From: Acidobacteriota bacterium
GTDB lineage: Bacteria; Acidobacteriota; Terriglobia; Terriglobales; Acidobacteriaceae
Length of the DNA stretch: 6,760 nucleotides
Reading direction: 5' to 3'
NCBI GenBank assembly: GCA_021793595.1
Contig: JAJYSL010000236.1
Location: 1-6,760 of the forward strand
Shown here piece by piece: positions 1 to 6,760 of this stretch. The notes beneath the pieces are model-generated. The model did not search any database. It worked only from the letters and a program-made list of their open reading frames with translations, and was not told the origin of the DNA. How positions within the stretch are numbered: position 1 is the stretch's first letter; each line of letters starts with the position of its first letter. The position numbers and the translations under genes were made by a program.

Positions 1-135
1 TTCCATCCCGTCGGCGGCCAGCAGCACGATCCGCGCCCGTTCCACCAGTCGCGCCGGCATGGACCCGGCTCGCGCCATTCGCTCCAGGGCTTGTCTCTGT
101 TCCGAGTTCAGGGTAACCGCCGCGGCAAACCGCAT
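1..135 (-). CDS. IS630-family transposase, N-terminal fragment (runs off left edge)
   Basis: The minus strand reads an ATG at 135 and stays open to the window edge, giving 45 residues that begin MRFAAAVTLNSEQRQALERM and continue through PARLVERARIVLLAADG. The pattern 'L..EQR..LE...R....PARLV.RARIVLLAADG' is the usual N-terminus of IS630-family (IS630/Tc1/mariner) transposases, ahead of their helix-turn-helix DNA-binding domain. The DDE catalytic part would lie to the left and is not visible, so whether the copy is intact is unknown. The start is supported by a purine-rich GGAGGA nine bases upstream. A hand count gives 92 G/C in 135 bases (about 68%), clearly above the genes to the right, which fits an acquired element. 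A stand-alone HTH protein is possible but less likely. Confidence 0.78.
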   Translation of the reverse strand, partial: MRFAAAVTLNSEQRQALERMARAGSMPARLVERARIVLLAADGME

Positions 136-144
136 ACTATGTCG

Positions 145-150
145 TCCTCC
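145..150 (-). promoter_or_regulatory. Ribosome binding site of the IS630-type transposase
   Basis: Read on the minus strand this is GGAGGA, nine bases before the ATG at 135. It is the strongest Shine-Dalgarno match in the window and fixes the transposase start. Confidence 0.55.
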
Positions 151-204
151 ATCGTATGGACGCGCTACAGTAATAATGGTCATCCTTTACGACGCACTGC
201 ACTA

Positions 205-397
205 GGAGGCCTGGCGTAAGCCCGAAAAGGCCGCCGAGTGGAGCAGCAAATGAAGGATTTGAGAACAGTGTTCGTCCGATTTTTACCAGCGTTCTTCTTG
301 TGTCTTCATTGAAATGATTTGGGTAGTTGCGCCGCTATAAAGTTGGCATCACCTAGTATCATCGGCGGCAAATTCACGGCCAAGGGCGCGGCATCGA
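205..397. other. Intergenic stretch between the IS630 fragment and the GH32 gene, no gene seen
   Basis: About 190 bases lie between the presumed element edge and the GH32 stop codon. I see no convincing coding region, RNA gene or rho-independent terminator. The only structure is a 5-bp inverted match (GGCCT at 208-212, AGGCC at 228-232) with a 15-base loop and no following T-run. A 20-codon plus-strand frame at 250-312 looks accidental. This is where transcription of the operon should end, so termination may be Rho-dependent or use a structure I cannot recognise by eye. Confidence 0.5.
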
Positions 398-1960
398 TCA
401 GGTGGTGAGCCGGTTCGGAGAAATCGGCGTGAACTGCCACATCTCCACACTGGAGACATTCGTTGTTTTGCCCAGAATACGCAGGCTCATCGTAGGGGCA
501 TCGGTGCCGGGATAGTAGAAGCGCTTCGTGTATGTGATTTGTTTGTTCACGAACAATTCGGCCACGGACCCGTCAATGTAGATGTGCACCTCCAGCTCAT
601 GCGGATCGCTCAACTGCACGGGTATCGCAGCCCCGTCCAGCGATATTTGATTTTGCGCCGCCGGATCGTATTGCAGCGTGAGCCATGTCTCCGTCGAACT
701 TCGATTCGGCTGTGTTCCGAGTAATGAAAGGCCAACCTTATCCGTACCCGACTTGAACGTGCAGAGCATCTCGCCGCAACAATTCTCAATTGTCATGCTG
801 CCGATTTGCGTGGCGTTTTTTTTCTCACTGGATGTAATCCGTAGAACTTGTCGACTTCCGCGCAGCACTTGCACAGCGGGCGCCACCTGCATTTCGAGTC
901 CTCCATCAGTCGCCAAAGTCAGCACCCGCGGCAAGGACATCATTCCCGCCCAGCCTGCAGCACGATACTCTTCGAGTGGACGCGCTTCGAGGATCCATCC
1001 CCACAAGATGCGCTGCCCATTTGCATCGAGCTGCGTCTTGGCGGCGTAGTAGGACCCATAATCGACAACGCCTCCCTTCTCTGGATGAAAGAGCATCTCT
1101 TTTAGGTCCAGTTCACCCACCTTCCAATGGGTCTTGCCCTGGGTTGAAAAAATCAGAACATGCTTTCCGCCGAGCGGAAAAAGCTCCGGACATTCCCACA
1201 TGTCTCCGGAGGCCACAGGATACGTCGCGTTTCGTTCCGCAGGCTCGCCACTGACCAAGACATGCAGATATTCCCAATGTCGCAGGTCCTTCGAACGGTA
1301 GAGAAGCACCGCGCCGGACTGGAGTGCTAATCCTGAACCTATCGTCATGTACCACCAGTCCCCTTGACGCCATGGCGAAGGGTCGCGAAAGCCTGTGACG
1401 TGCATGCCGGCCGGAGGCGCATCAATGATCGGGTTGGGAAGCTTCGACCATTGCTTCAACTCTGGATCGATGGAAACCGCGAGGCACTGACTTTCGCGGA
1501 AACGATTCGGTCCGCCACGGATGGTCGCTTGATTCTCAGGGACTGAAACCACCCCGGTGTAGATGGCGGTCACTTTTCCCGCGTCGACAATAGTCGAACC
1601 AGTAAAACATCCACCGGCATCTGGACCGCCGGGAGTGGGCGACAGTGCAATCGGCAGGTGTGTCCAGTGGATCATGTCAGGACTGGTGGCGTGCGCCCAA
1701 TGCATATCTCCCCAGTACGCGCCGTTGGGATTGTACTGGTAAAACATGTGATATTTTCCACGCCAATAGATGGGGCCGTTGGGATCGTTCATCCAGTTGG
1801 CCGCCGGTAGGAGATGAAACTGCGGGCGTCGCGGATCTTCCGCGACCTGCTGCGCCGTCGGCTTCGCGAAAGCCTCGCACACAGGCAATCTGTGAAACAT
1901 ATAAAGAGCGGTCCCGCCTGCAAGTGCTCGCGCCAGTAAATCCCGTCGGGTAATCGTCAT
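398..1960 (-). CDS. Tat-exported glycoside hydrolase family 32 (beta-fructofuranosidase / fructanase type)
   Basis: Predicted retaining GH32 enzyme hydrolysing beta-D-fructofuranosyl bonds in sucrose, fructo-oligosaccharides, inulin or levan, probably in the periplasm. The 520-residue product carries the three family signatures: WMNDPNG (residues 56-62, nucleophile D59), RDP (192-194, stabiliser D193) and ECP (256-258, acid/base E256). All lie in the five-bladed propeller, about residues 45-350. The rest fits the GH32 beta-sandwich, with the usual late strand IDGSVAELFVN. The N-terminus MTITRRDLLARALAGG is a Tat signal (twin arginine then D-L-L), with likely cleavage after CEAFA near residue 32. 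I chose the ATG at 1960: an in-frame TTG at 2023 adds 21 residues before the Tat motif and has no ribosome site, while AGGT at 1967-1970 gives the ATG a modest one. The gene is last in the run, 93 bp after the GH172-type gene. Exact substrate (invertase, inulinase or levanase) cannot be read from sequence alone. Confidence 0.93.
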   Translation of the reverse strand: MTITRRDLLARALAGGTALYMFHRLPVCEAFAKPTAQQVAEDPRRPQFHLLPAANWMNDPNGPIYWRGKYHMFYQYNPNGAYWGDMHWAHATSPDMIHWTHLPIALSPTPGGPDAGGCFTGSTIVDAGKVTAIYTGVVSVPENQATIRGGPNRFRESQCLAVSIDPELKQWSKLPNPIIDAPPAGMHVTGFRDPSPWRQGDWWYMTIGSGLALQSGAVLLYRSKDLRHWEYLHVLVSGEPAERNATYPVASGDMWECPELFPLGGKHVLIFSTQGKTHWKVGELDLKEMLFHPEKGGVVDYGSYYAAKTQLDANGQRILWGWILEARPLEEYRAAGWAGMMSLPRVLTLATDGGLEMQVAPAVQVLRGSRQVLRITSSEKKNATQIGSMTIENCCGEMLCTFKSGTDKVGLSLLGTQPNRSSTETWLTLQYDPAAQNQISLDGAAIPVQLSDPHELEVHIYIDGSVAELFVNKQITYTKRFYYPGTDAPTMSLRILGKTTNVSSVEMWQFTPISPNRLTT

Positions 1961-2053
1961 GGCAGTACCTGCAGGAAAAGTGTAGCCGGTGCGAACTTCA
2001 AGAGTTTCTGGAGGTGCAATCAATCGCGATCGGTAAGACAGGACCCGAGACTT

Positions 2054-3250
2054 CTATCGAGGCCAGCGTTCAGACAAAGGCGGAAAAGGAGGAAACGGCG
2101 TATGAGGCTCCGTCTGATACCAGTATGCAACGGATGCAATGTCGTCTCCCTCTGGTTGATAGACTCCATTCGGGTACCACCCTAGATCCTGAATTGTCAC
2201 TTTTAAATTTTTATGGAAGCTGATCGGGTCCACGATGTGCCAGCGATACAGGCTATGCTGCGGAGGGCCACCGTCTGGACTGTTGCTTTTGGGGTTCAAA
2301 ACGTTCCCGACATACGCGGTGGAATATAGCGCAGGGAAACCATAATCGGCGCCAAAGTAATCCTCCGTACCCGTACCTACAATGGTGGGAAATTTCGTGT
2401 CCCCGTCGATATAGAACTTCACTTCACCTTCACCAAACCATCCCGAAGACAATTGCGTCCACGCCAGAAAGGTCCCAACATAGCGACCTTCCCCTGTCAC
2501 TCCGTTCAGAATGGTGTACACAGGATCGGAAGGATTCACCGTGGCCCTTCGCCATTGCGCGTGGAAGTAGGTCGCGTCGGCAGGCACAGCACTCAATCGA
2601 TAGTCGATTTGATAGGTGAACAGCGGAAGTTCTTTGTCTGAATCATTGGTCACCGTGATCTTTGCATGCTTGCGAAATGGCATGGGCCAATAACAATTCA
2701 TCGAAGAGGCTGGAACATCGATGACTGCGAGCGAGTTGACCGGCGCAAACCTGTCGTTTCCGATGGCAAAGAAATCCGTCAGCGGCACTTCGACGGATGG
2801 ATTCTTCTCTCCGTCCCAATAAAAACGCAGCACCGTTGCTCGACCGTTTCCACTAAAGTTCGGACTGCTCGCCATCCAGATGTGTTCAATCGTGCCCGGC
2901 CCAGAGACGTCCATGATCGTTTCCGTGCTGTGAGGGGCAATTTTGATAAAGGGCCGGACTTTCCAGCCTTGTCCAAGATGCGCAGCAGCAGCGCTGAACG
3001 GGATCGATGGACTGGGAACCGCCATTGCGCCTTGTCCTTTCCCCCCCGTGGGATTTTCAGGCGAGACCATACGCGATTCTGAGCCTTCGGTAAGGTTCGG
3101 CAATGATCCAAGACTCGGAGCTATTCCGGCGCCGGAGTCTGTTGCTTGCGCGTACAGCAATGTGCCTGAGAGAGCGACTGCAACCACTATGCCCGCCCAG
3201 GCACGAACGGCCCACAACACGCCATCCCTTTTCTGAATCCAGGTAAACAT
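2054..3250 (-). CDS. Secreted DUF2961 / GH172-type glycosidase (alpha-fructofuranosidase or D-arabinofuranosidase-like)
   Basis: A 398-residue exported protein of the DUF2961 family. The N-terminus (FTWIQKRDGVLWAVRAW, then a hydrophobic run ending LLYAQA) is a Sec signal peptide with cleavage near residue 35. A low-complexity linker follows to about residue 85. The core shows family hallmarks: GPGTIEHIWM (about 117-126), LRFYWDGE, GWFGEGEVKFYIDGD (270-284), GTGTEDYFGADYGFP (292-306) and the late YWYQTEPH before a proline-rich tail. Members assigned to GH172 include a difructose-dianhydride I synthase/hydrolase acting on alpha-D-fructofuranosides, and D-arabinofuranosidases. Two glutamates are reported as catalytic there; E274 and E296 here are the likely equivalents. 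The next gene is GH32, which favours a fructose-containing substrate. D-arabinofuranoside activity remains an alternative. Family assignment is strong, substrate is inferred. Confidence 0.88.
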   Translation of the reverse strand: MFTWIQKRDGVLWAVRAWAGIVVAVALSGTLLYAQATDSGAGIAPSLGSLPNLTEGSESRMVSPENPTGGKGQGAMAVPSPSIPFSAAAAHLGQGWKVRPFIKIAPHSTETIMDVSGPGTIEHIWMASSPNFSGNGRATVLRFYWDGEKNPSVEVPLTDFFAIGNDRFAPVNSLAVIDVPASSMNCYWPMPFRKHAKITVTNDSDKELPLFTYQIDYRLSAVPADATYFHAQWRRATVNPSDPVYTILNGVTGEGRYVGTFLAWTQLSSGWFGEGEVKFYIDGDTKFPTIVGTGTEDYFGADYGFPALYSTAYVGNVLNPKSNSPDGGPPQHSLYRWHIVDPISFHKNLKVTIQDLGWYPNGVYQPEGDDIASVAYWYQTEPHTPFPPFPPLSERWPR

Positions 3251-3253
3251 CGA

Positions 3254-3259
3254 CACCTC
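3254..3259 (-). promoter_or_regulatory. Ribosome binding site that decides the GH172-type start
   Basis: The minus strand reads GAGGTG, then TCG, then the ATG at 3250. The last three bases of this site also form an in-frame GTG (3256-3254) that could serve as a start two codons earlier, but that GTG has only a weak purine signal upstream. The ATG at 3250 is therefore preferred, with a rather short spacing. Confidence 0.5.
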
Positions 3260-3303
3260 AGATCACCAGGATTTCTGCGAGTCCACTGGAAGACCCGTCT
3301 GTC

Positions 3304-6300
3304 TTACCACAAGACTTTCACGGCCAACTGGATTTGGCGAGGTAGATTCACTTGACTGTTGACTATACCTGTGGTTCCATCGCCCAGTGAAGTATCTGGC
3401 GGTCCGAACGTTGGATGATTGAACAAGTTGAACGCCTCCGCCCGGAATTGCGCCGTCACATTGCCATGAATTGGAAAGTTTTTTATGCCAGAAAGATCGG
3501 TATCCACGAATCTAGGTGCACGTAAGTCGCCTAATTCACGCGGAGAATTCCCGTAGGTAAAGGGAGCTGGCTGGCTAAAGTCGCTGACGTTGAAATATTC
3601 ATTCAACCTCTTTGAGATCGGCCCACTCTTGGATGGATTCCTGCCATTCCAGTTTGCACGCTGGGCCCCACCATAGTTAAATAGCGTATTAGAAGCTGTA
3701 AACACCTCCTGCGGCGTGCCGCTGATCACTGATGTAATGCCATTTAGTTGCCATCCTCCAATGAAGTAATTGGCTATTTTGCTCTGATTAAAGAAGCGCC
3801 GATTTCGCCCAAATGGCAATTCATAGATGCCATTTACTGCTAGATACTGTGGCGTATCAAAAGAAGAGACAGACCTCTCCGCGCGAAGATTATACCAGTC
3901 CTGCGGATAGGTCCCGCCGAAGGATCCGCCAGGAAATCCTGTTTCAGACGCCGGCATGTTGTCCATTAGCTTCGACCATGTGTAAGCAACCAGGAAGTTA
4001 AACCCGTTTGCGTACCGTTTGTCTAGTTTCACCTGCAATGAGTTGTAAGAAGAAGCGCCCCAGAATGAACTATTGCCCTCAATCACACTCGTAAATTGCG
4101 GAAACGGACGCAATAGCTGGCTCGCTGCCACGGTAGGGCTACTCAGGCCTCCTGAAGCAATCAGTCCGTAAAAAGGGTTTGCAACTTGCTGGTTCAACTC
4201 ATTCCCTTGCCCAAGATACTTGTCTGGCAGTTGGTCTGGATTGTAGTCGTAGTAGAGATGAATACCGCGACTTCCTGCATACGCAATGTCAAAGAGAATG
4301 TTTCCGGGAAGAGTTCTTTGTACGTCAACATTCCACTCTTCCGCATAAGATACTGGGCGGTGCCTGGCCATTCCGACCACGCCTTGGCCTAGTTGAGTAG
4401 CGAGCCCTAGCGAGCTCCCAGTTGGCAATACGAAACCTTGTGGGAACGGATTGCTAAGGGTGTTTAGGGGTGTCACCCCATCAAGGGTGCTTACCCACGG
4501 GGTTGTGGCAGAAAATCCGGTATTCGGAACGGCAAGACCGTTAAAGCCAGCTCCGTTAAGTGGAGCAAAAAAGATACCATAACCGCCATGAAGGACTGTC
4601 TTCGGGGAAGCAGAGAACGCGAAACCGATGCGAGGTGCAATCTCTTTCCAAAACGGATCGAATTCATATCGAGACAGTCCATTGGTTCCCGGGAACTCCA
4701 GGCCGCCCGTCAATGGGGGTAAGCCAGAGACTTTGAGAGGAGACGTGGCTGTAGAAGTCCAGTCCGTAAATCTGTTATGCCGCTCAATCCATGGGGTATC
4801 AAAATCGTACCGAATACCTAGATTTGCTGTGAACCTGGGGGTTACGCGCCAATCATCCTGAAAATAGGCTCCATAGTACTTGCTGGAGAGAATTTGATCT
4901 GGGCCTCCGCTGGATGTGCTACCGCCCCCTGTGCCCGCAAGCATGGAAGCAAATCCTATCCCCGTTCCGTTCGCGACTACAGGATTTGGCCCTTGAGTGA
5001 AATTTGGTCCGAAACTGAAGCTCGGCCCTGCGGGTACGTACCGTGTGGTAGAGAGCCAAAGGATCCCGAAATCACCTCCCATTTTGAAGGTATGGGGGCC
5101 ATGCACGATGGTCAGATTTCCGAATTCGTTGAGGTCCGGATATGCGTCACCAAGGTTGTAGCAGCCACCTCCCATAAATCCCCCACCTATATTCCCCAGG
5201 GAAAGATTCAACCCCATGCCGGAAACGCCGACTGATGGAAAGCATGGTGTATACTTCTGTGCAAGAGTGTTAAAGTAGCTTGGCAGGCCTACCACGGTCG
5301 GGTTAACTCCTATTCCCGGAAGGCTTCGCCCGATCCAGTACCGAACATAGCTACTGTTAAGATCTAGCAGCTTATTGGAACTGAATGCGTTGGTATAGTC
5401 GATGGTTACCTGCTGTTGCCTCAGAAAGTCATTGCCCGCTGTAGGGTTGCTAATCACATATTTTGGATTTGAGCTTCCGTAAAGATCTGGGCGAGTTTGT
5501 GTCGTGTCGTTTATAGAGTAGCGGCCAAAGAGTTTCTGCGTAGTAGTAATCGCCTGGTCAATACGCAGTGAGAATGAGTTTTCTTGGATCGGCGAACTGA
5601 AATTTACAAAGTAGTTGTTGTTCCCTGTCACCGCATCACCTGACCGATTGGGAAGGGGCAGGTAGGCCAACATGTTCGCTGCAACGGGATTTATTTCCGT
5701 CGAGGGTATTTTGTTACCGGGATATTGGGTTCTTATGAATTGACCCGGATTGCTTGGATCTGGCCTTGTTGAAAAGGGGTCGTAAATCGGGATAACCTGT
5801 CCTTGGCTGTTGTAGGTACTAGAGAAATCTCCCGCACGTTGAGCAGCTGTTGGAAGTGTTCCGACTGCCGATCCGCTCTGTACCCAACGCAAGCCTTCAT
5901 ATGACCCGAAAAAGAAAGTCTTGTCTTTTCTAATCGGACCGCCAAGTGTCCCTCCGAACTGATTGAACCTGAATTGCGCTCTTGGGAGACCTGCTTCATT
6001 GGAGAAGAAGTCATTAGCTTCGAGTTGCGTATTTCTGAAAAATTCCCATGCCGACCCGTGAAGCTGATTGCTCCCTGACTTCGTAATGACGTTGATGAGC
6101 CCGCCACCCGTATGAGAGTACTCCGCACTGAAGTCAGCGGTCTGGACCTTATACTGCTGGACAAGATCCACACTCGGGAAATAACCCGGGCCTGTAAACG
6201 CTGGCTCAGAGTTTATTCCGCCGTCAAGCAGAAACGTATTCTGATTAGGCCGCGAGCCGTTGATGGAAATAAATTGGTCGTTGTATTCATCGAATGCAGT

Positions 6301-6760
6301 TTGAGTAAAGCCATACGGTGCTATCACCCCAGGGACAAGGGCAGCAAAGCCATAGGCATTGCGACCATCCAAAGGTAGATCCACGATCGATTTATTGCTG
6401 ATAACCTGGCCGAGCGACGAAGTCTGCGATTCCAGGAGCGGGGGAGCTCCCGTAACGGTTACTGACTGCGAAACCTGGCCAACTTGAAGATCGGCGTTGA
6501 TGCTTAAGGTCGTCGCGACGTCTAGCTTAATGTTCTCCTGCACAAACTGCTTGAATCCCGGAGCTTCAATTGTCAGCCGGTACGATGCAGGCTGCACGAG
6601 AGGGAAAGAGTAATATCCGAGAGCATTCGTCGTTGTGTTGGTCGTCTGATTCTTGGCAACGTCCAAGAGATGGACTTGAGCACCGGCTATGACGTTTCCC
6701 GAAGCGTCGCGGACAATACCGACGATCGATCCGGTAGCGTTCTGCGCCCGGAGCGCAGGA
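3304..6760 (-). CDS. TonB-dependent outer-membrane receptor, Oar-like with carboxypeptidase-regulatory-like domain (5' end outside window)
   Basis: Predicted outer-membrane transporter taking up a bound ligand with energy from TonB/ExbBD. The frame is open to the right edge: before the TTG at 6666 it reads PALRAQNATGSIVGIVRDAS, so that TTG is internal and only most of the signal peptide is missing; cleavage is likely around LRAQ. Of 1151 residues seen, about 10-95 form the carboxypeptidase-regulatory-like beta-sandwich (GSIVGIVRDASG, YRLTIEAPGFK). About 105-245 form the plug (DLPLDGRN, FLLDGG, GGGLINVITKSGSN, GSAWEFFRN). The rest is a long beta-barrel with repeated FGRYS, YFQDDWRVTPR and YNSLQVKLDKRY-type strands. 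It ends in FNLFNHPTFG and a terminal LAVKVLW, an aromatic last residue typical of barrel proteins. No SusD-like gene follows. The enzymes downstream suggest a fructoside ligand, but such receptors cannot be assigned a substrate from sequence. Myxococcus Oar-like adhesion is a less likely alternative. Confidence 0.92.
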   Translation of the reverse strand, partial: PALRAQNATGSIVGIVRDASGNVIAGAQVHLLDVAKNQTTNTTTNALGYYSFPLVQPASYRLTIEAPGFKQFVQENIKLDVATTLSINADLQVGQVSQSVTVTGAPPLLESQTSSLGQVISNKSIVDLPLDGRNAYGFAALVPGVIAPYGFTQTAFDEYNDQFISINGSRPNQNTFLLDGGINSEPAFTGPGYFPSVDLVQQYKVQTADFSAEYSHTGGGLINVITKSGSNQLHGSAWEFFRNTQLEANDFFSNEAGLPRAQFRFNQFGGTLGGPIRKDKTFFFGSYEGLRWVQSGSAVGTLPTAAQRAGDFSSTYNSQGQVIPIYDPFSTRPDPSNPGQFIRTQYPGNKIPSTEINPVAANMLAYLPLPNRSGDAVTGNNNYFVNFSSPIQENSFSLRIDQAITTTQKLFGRYSINDTTQTRPDLYGSSNPKYVISNPTAGNDFLRQQQVTIDYTNAFSSNKLLDLNSSYVRYWIGRSLPGIGVNPTVVGLPSYFNTLAQKYTPCFPSVGVSGMGLNLSLGNIGGGFMGGGCYNLGDAYPDLNEFGNLTIVHGPHTFKMGGDFGILWLSTTRYVPAGPSFSFGPNFTQGPNPVVANGTGIGFASMLAGTGGGSTSSGGPDQILSSKYYGAYFQDDWRVTPRFTANLGIRYDFDTPWIERHNRFTDWTSTATSPLKVSGLPPLTGGLEFPGTNGLSRYEFDPFWKEIAPRIGFAFSASPKTVLHGGYGIFFAPLNGAGFNGLAVPNTGFSATTPWVSTLDGVTPLNTLSNPFPQGFVLPTGSSLGLATQLGQGVVGMARHRPVSYAEEWNVDVQRTLPGNILFDIAYAGSRGIHLYYDYNPDQLPDKYLGQGNELNQQVANPFYGLIASGGLSSPTVAASQLLRPFPQFTSVIEGNSSFWGASSYNSLQVKLDKRYANGFNFLVAYTWSKLMDNMPASETGFPGGSFGGTYPQDWYNLRAERSVSSFDTPQYLAVNGIYELPFGRNRRFFNQSKIANYFIGGWQLNGITSVISGTPQEVFTASNTLFNYGGAQRANWNGRNPSKSGPISKRLNEYFNVSDFSQPAPFTYGNSPRELGDLRAPRFVDTDLSGIKNFPIHGNVTAQFRAEAFNLFNHPTFGPPDTSLGDGTTGIVNSQVNLPRQIQLAVKVLW

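Larger units (their letters stand above)
1..204 (-). mobile_element. IS630-family insertion sequence, right-hand portion (boundary tentative)
   Basis: The transposase start at 135 means that this end of the element lies a short way to its right. IS630 elements insert at and duplicate TA dinucleotides. A possible edge is the TA at 203-204, with the element beginning on the minus strand as gtgcagtgcgtcgtaaagg. That is a guess: the opposite inverted repeat lies outside the window, so the boundary cannot be confirmed. The call of an IS630-type element rests on the transposase; the exact end is weak. Confidence 0.4.

Noticed and set aside
208..232. Hairpin as terminator for the operon
   Set aside because: Only five paired bases around a 15-base loop and no T-run on the operon's strand.
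250..312. 20-codon plus-strand frame (MKDLRTVFVRF...) with a GGAG upstream
   Set aside because: Slightly hydrophobic and has a plausible ribosome site, but it is very short, unrecognised and isolated; chance is the simplest explanation.
678..1049. 123-codon plus-strand open frame opposite the GH32 gene
   Set aside because: Antisense to conserved GH32 sequence, cysteine/arginine/serine-rich shadow composition, no family recognised.
1812..1823. Lipoprotein box around the cysteine in the GH32 signal region (LPVC)
   Set aside because: The residue before the cysteine is valine and the one before that proline, which does not fit the small-residue lipobox; an AFA cleavage site just after fits better.
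1968..1975. Palindrome CCTGCAGG overlapping the GH32 ribosome site
   Set aside because: Eight bases with no second copy near the other genes; not enough to propose an operator.
2021..2023. TTG start giving a 541-residue GH32 protein
   Set aside because: It would bury the Tat motif behind 21 extra residues and has no purine-rich site upstream; the ATG at 1960 places the twin arginines at residues 5-6.
2666..3082. 138-codon plus-strand open frame opposite the DUF2961 gene
   Set aside because: It is fully antisense to a well-supported gene, has no recognisable domain, and its composition reads as a shadow.
4894..5235. 113-codon plus-strand open frame opposite the receptor
   Set aside because: Antisense shadow of the barrel region with no recognisable motif.
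6664..6666. TTG as the start codon of the receptor gene
   Set aside because: The same frame stays open to the window edge and encodes the first strand of the carboxypeptidase-regulatory-like domain plus the end of a signal peptide, so the real start lies beyond 6760.

Overview
The window looks like accessory carbohydrate-use DNA from an Acidobacteriota-type soil bacterium. The main clue is the very large TonB-dependent receptor of the Oar-like type, with an N-terminal carboxypeptidase-regulatory-like domain and no SusD partner next to it. Genomes of that phylum carry many such receptors. The Tat-exported glycosidase and the DUF2961 protein fit the same background. The phylum assignment is an inference from protein style, not from a marker gene.

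Layout: every supported gene lies on the minus strand, so transcription runs from right to left. From the right edge: a TonB-dependent outer-membrane receptor whose first codons lie outside the window (6760 down to 3304); a 53-bp gap; a secreted DUF2961 / GH172-type protein (3250 to 2054); a 93-bp gap; a Tat-exported GH32 beta-fructofuranosidase-type enzyme (1960 to 398); about 260 bp without a convincing gene; then the first 45 codons of an IS630-family transposase running off the left edge (135 to 1). No promoter or strong terminator is visible inside the three-gene run. The promoter presumably lies upstream of the receptor, outside the window.

The three large genes read as a compact fructan or fructoside utilisation operon. 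The receptor would bring an oligosaccharide across the outer membrane. The GH32 enzyme would cut beta-linked fructofuranosides. The DUF2961 protein belongs to the family in which GH172 alpha-D-fructofuranosidase / difructose-dianhydride enzymes and D-arabinofuranosidases were described, so it could handle alpha-fructofuranosyl bonds or difructose anhydrides. A furanoside-active alpha/beta enzyme pair served by a dedicated receptor is the most interesting idea here. The families and gene order are seen directly; the substrate is inferred. The IS630 copy just downstream is GC-rich compared with the rest and marks a region open to rearrangement.
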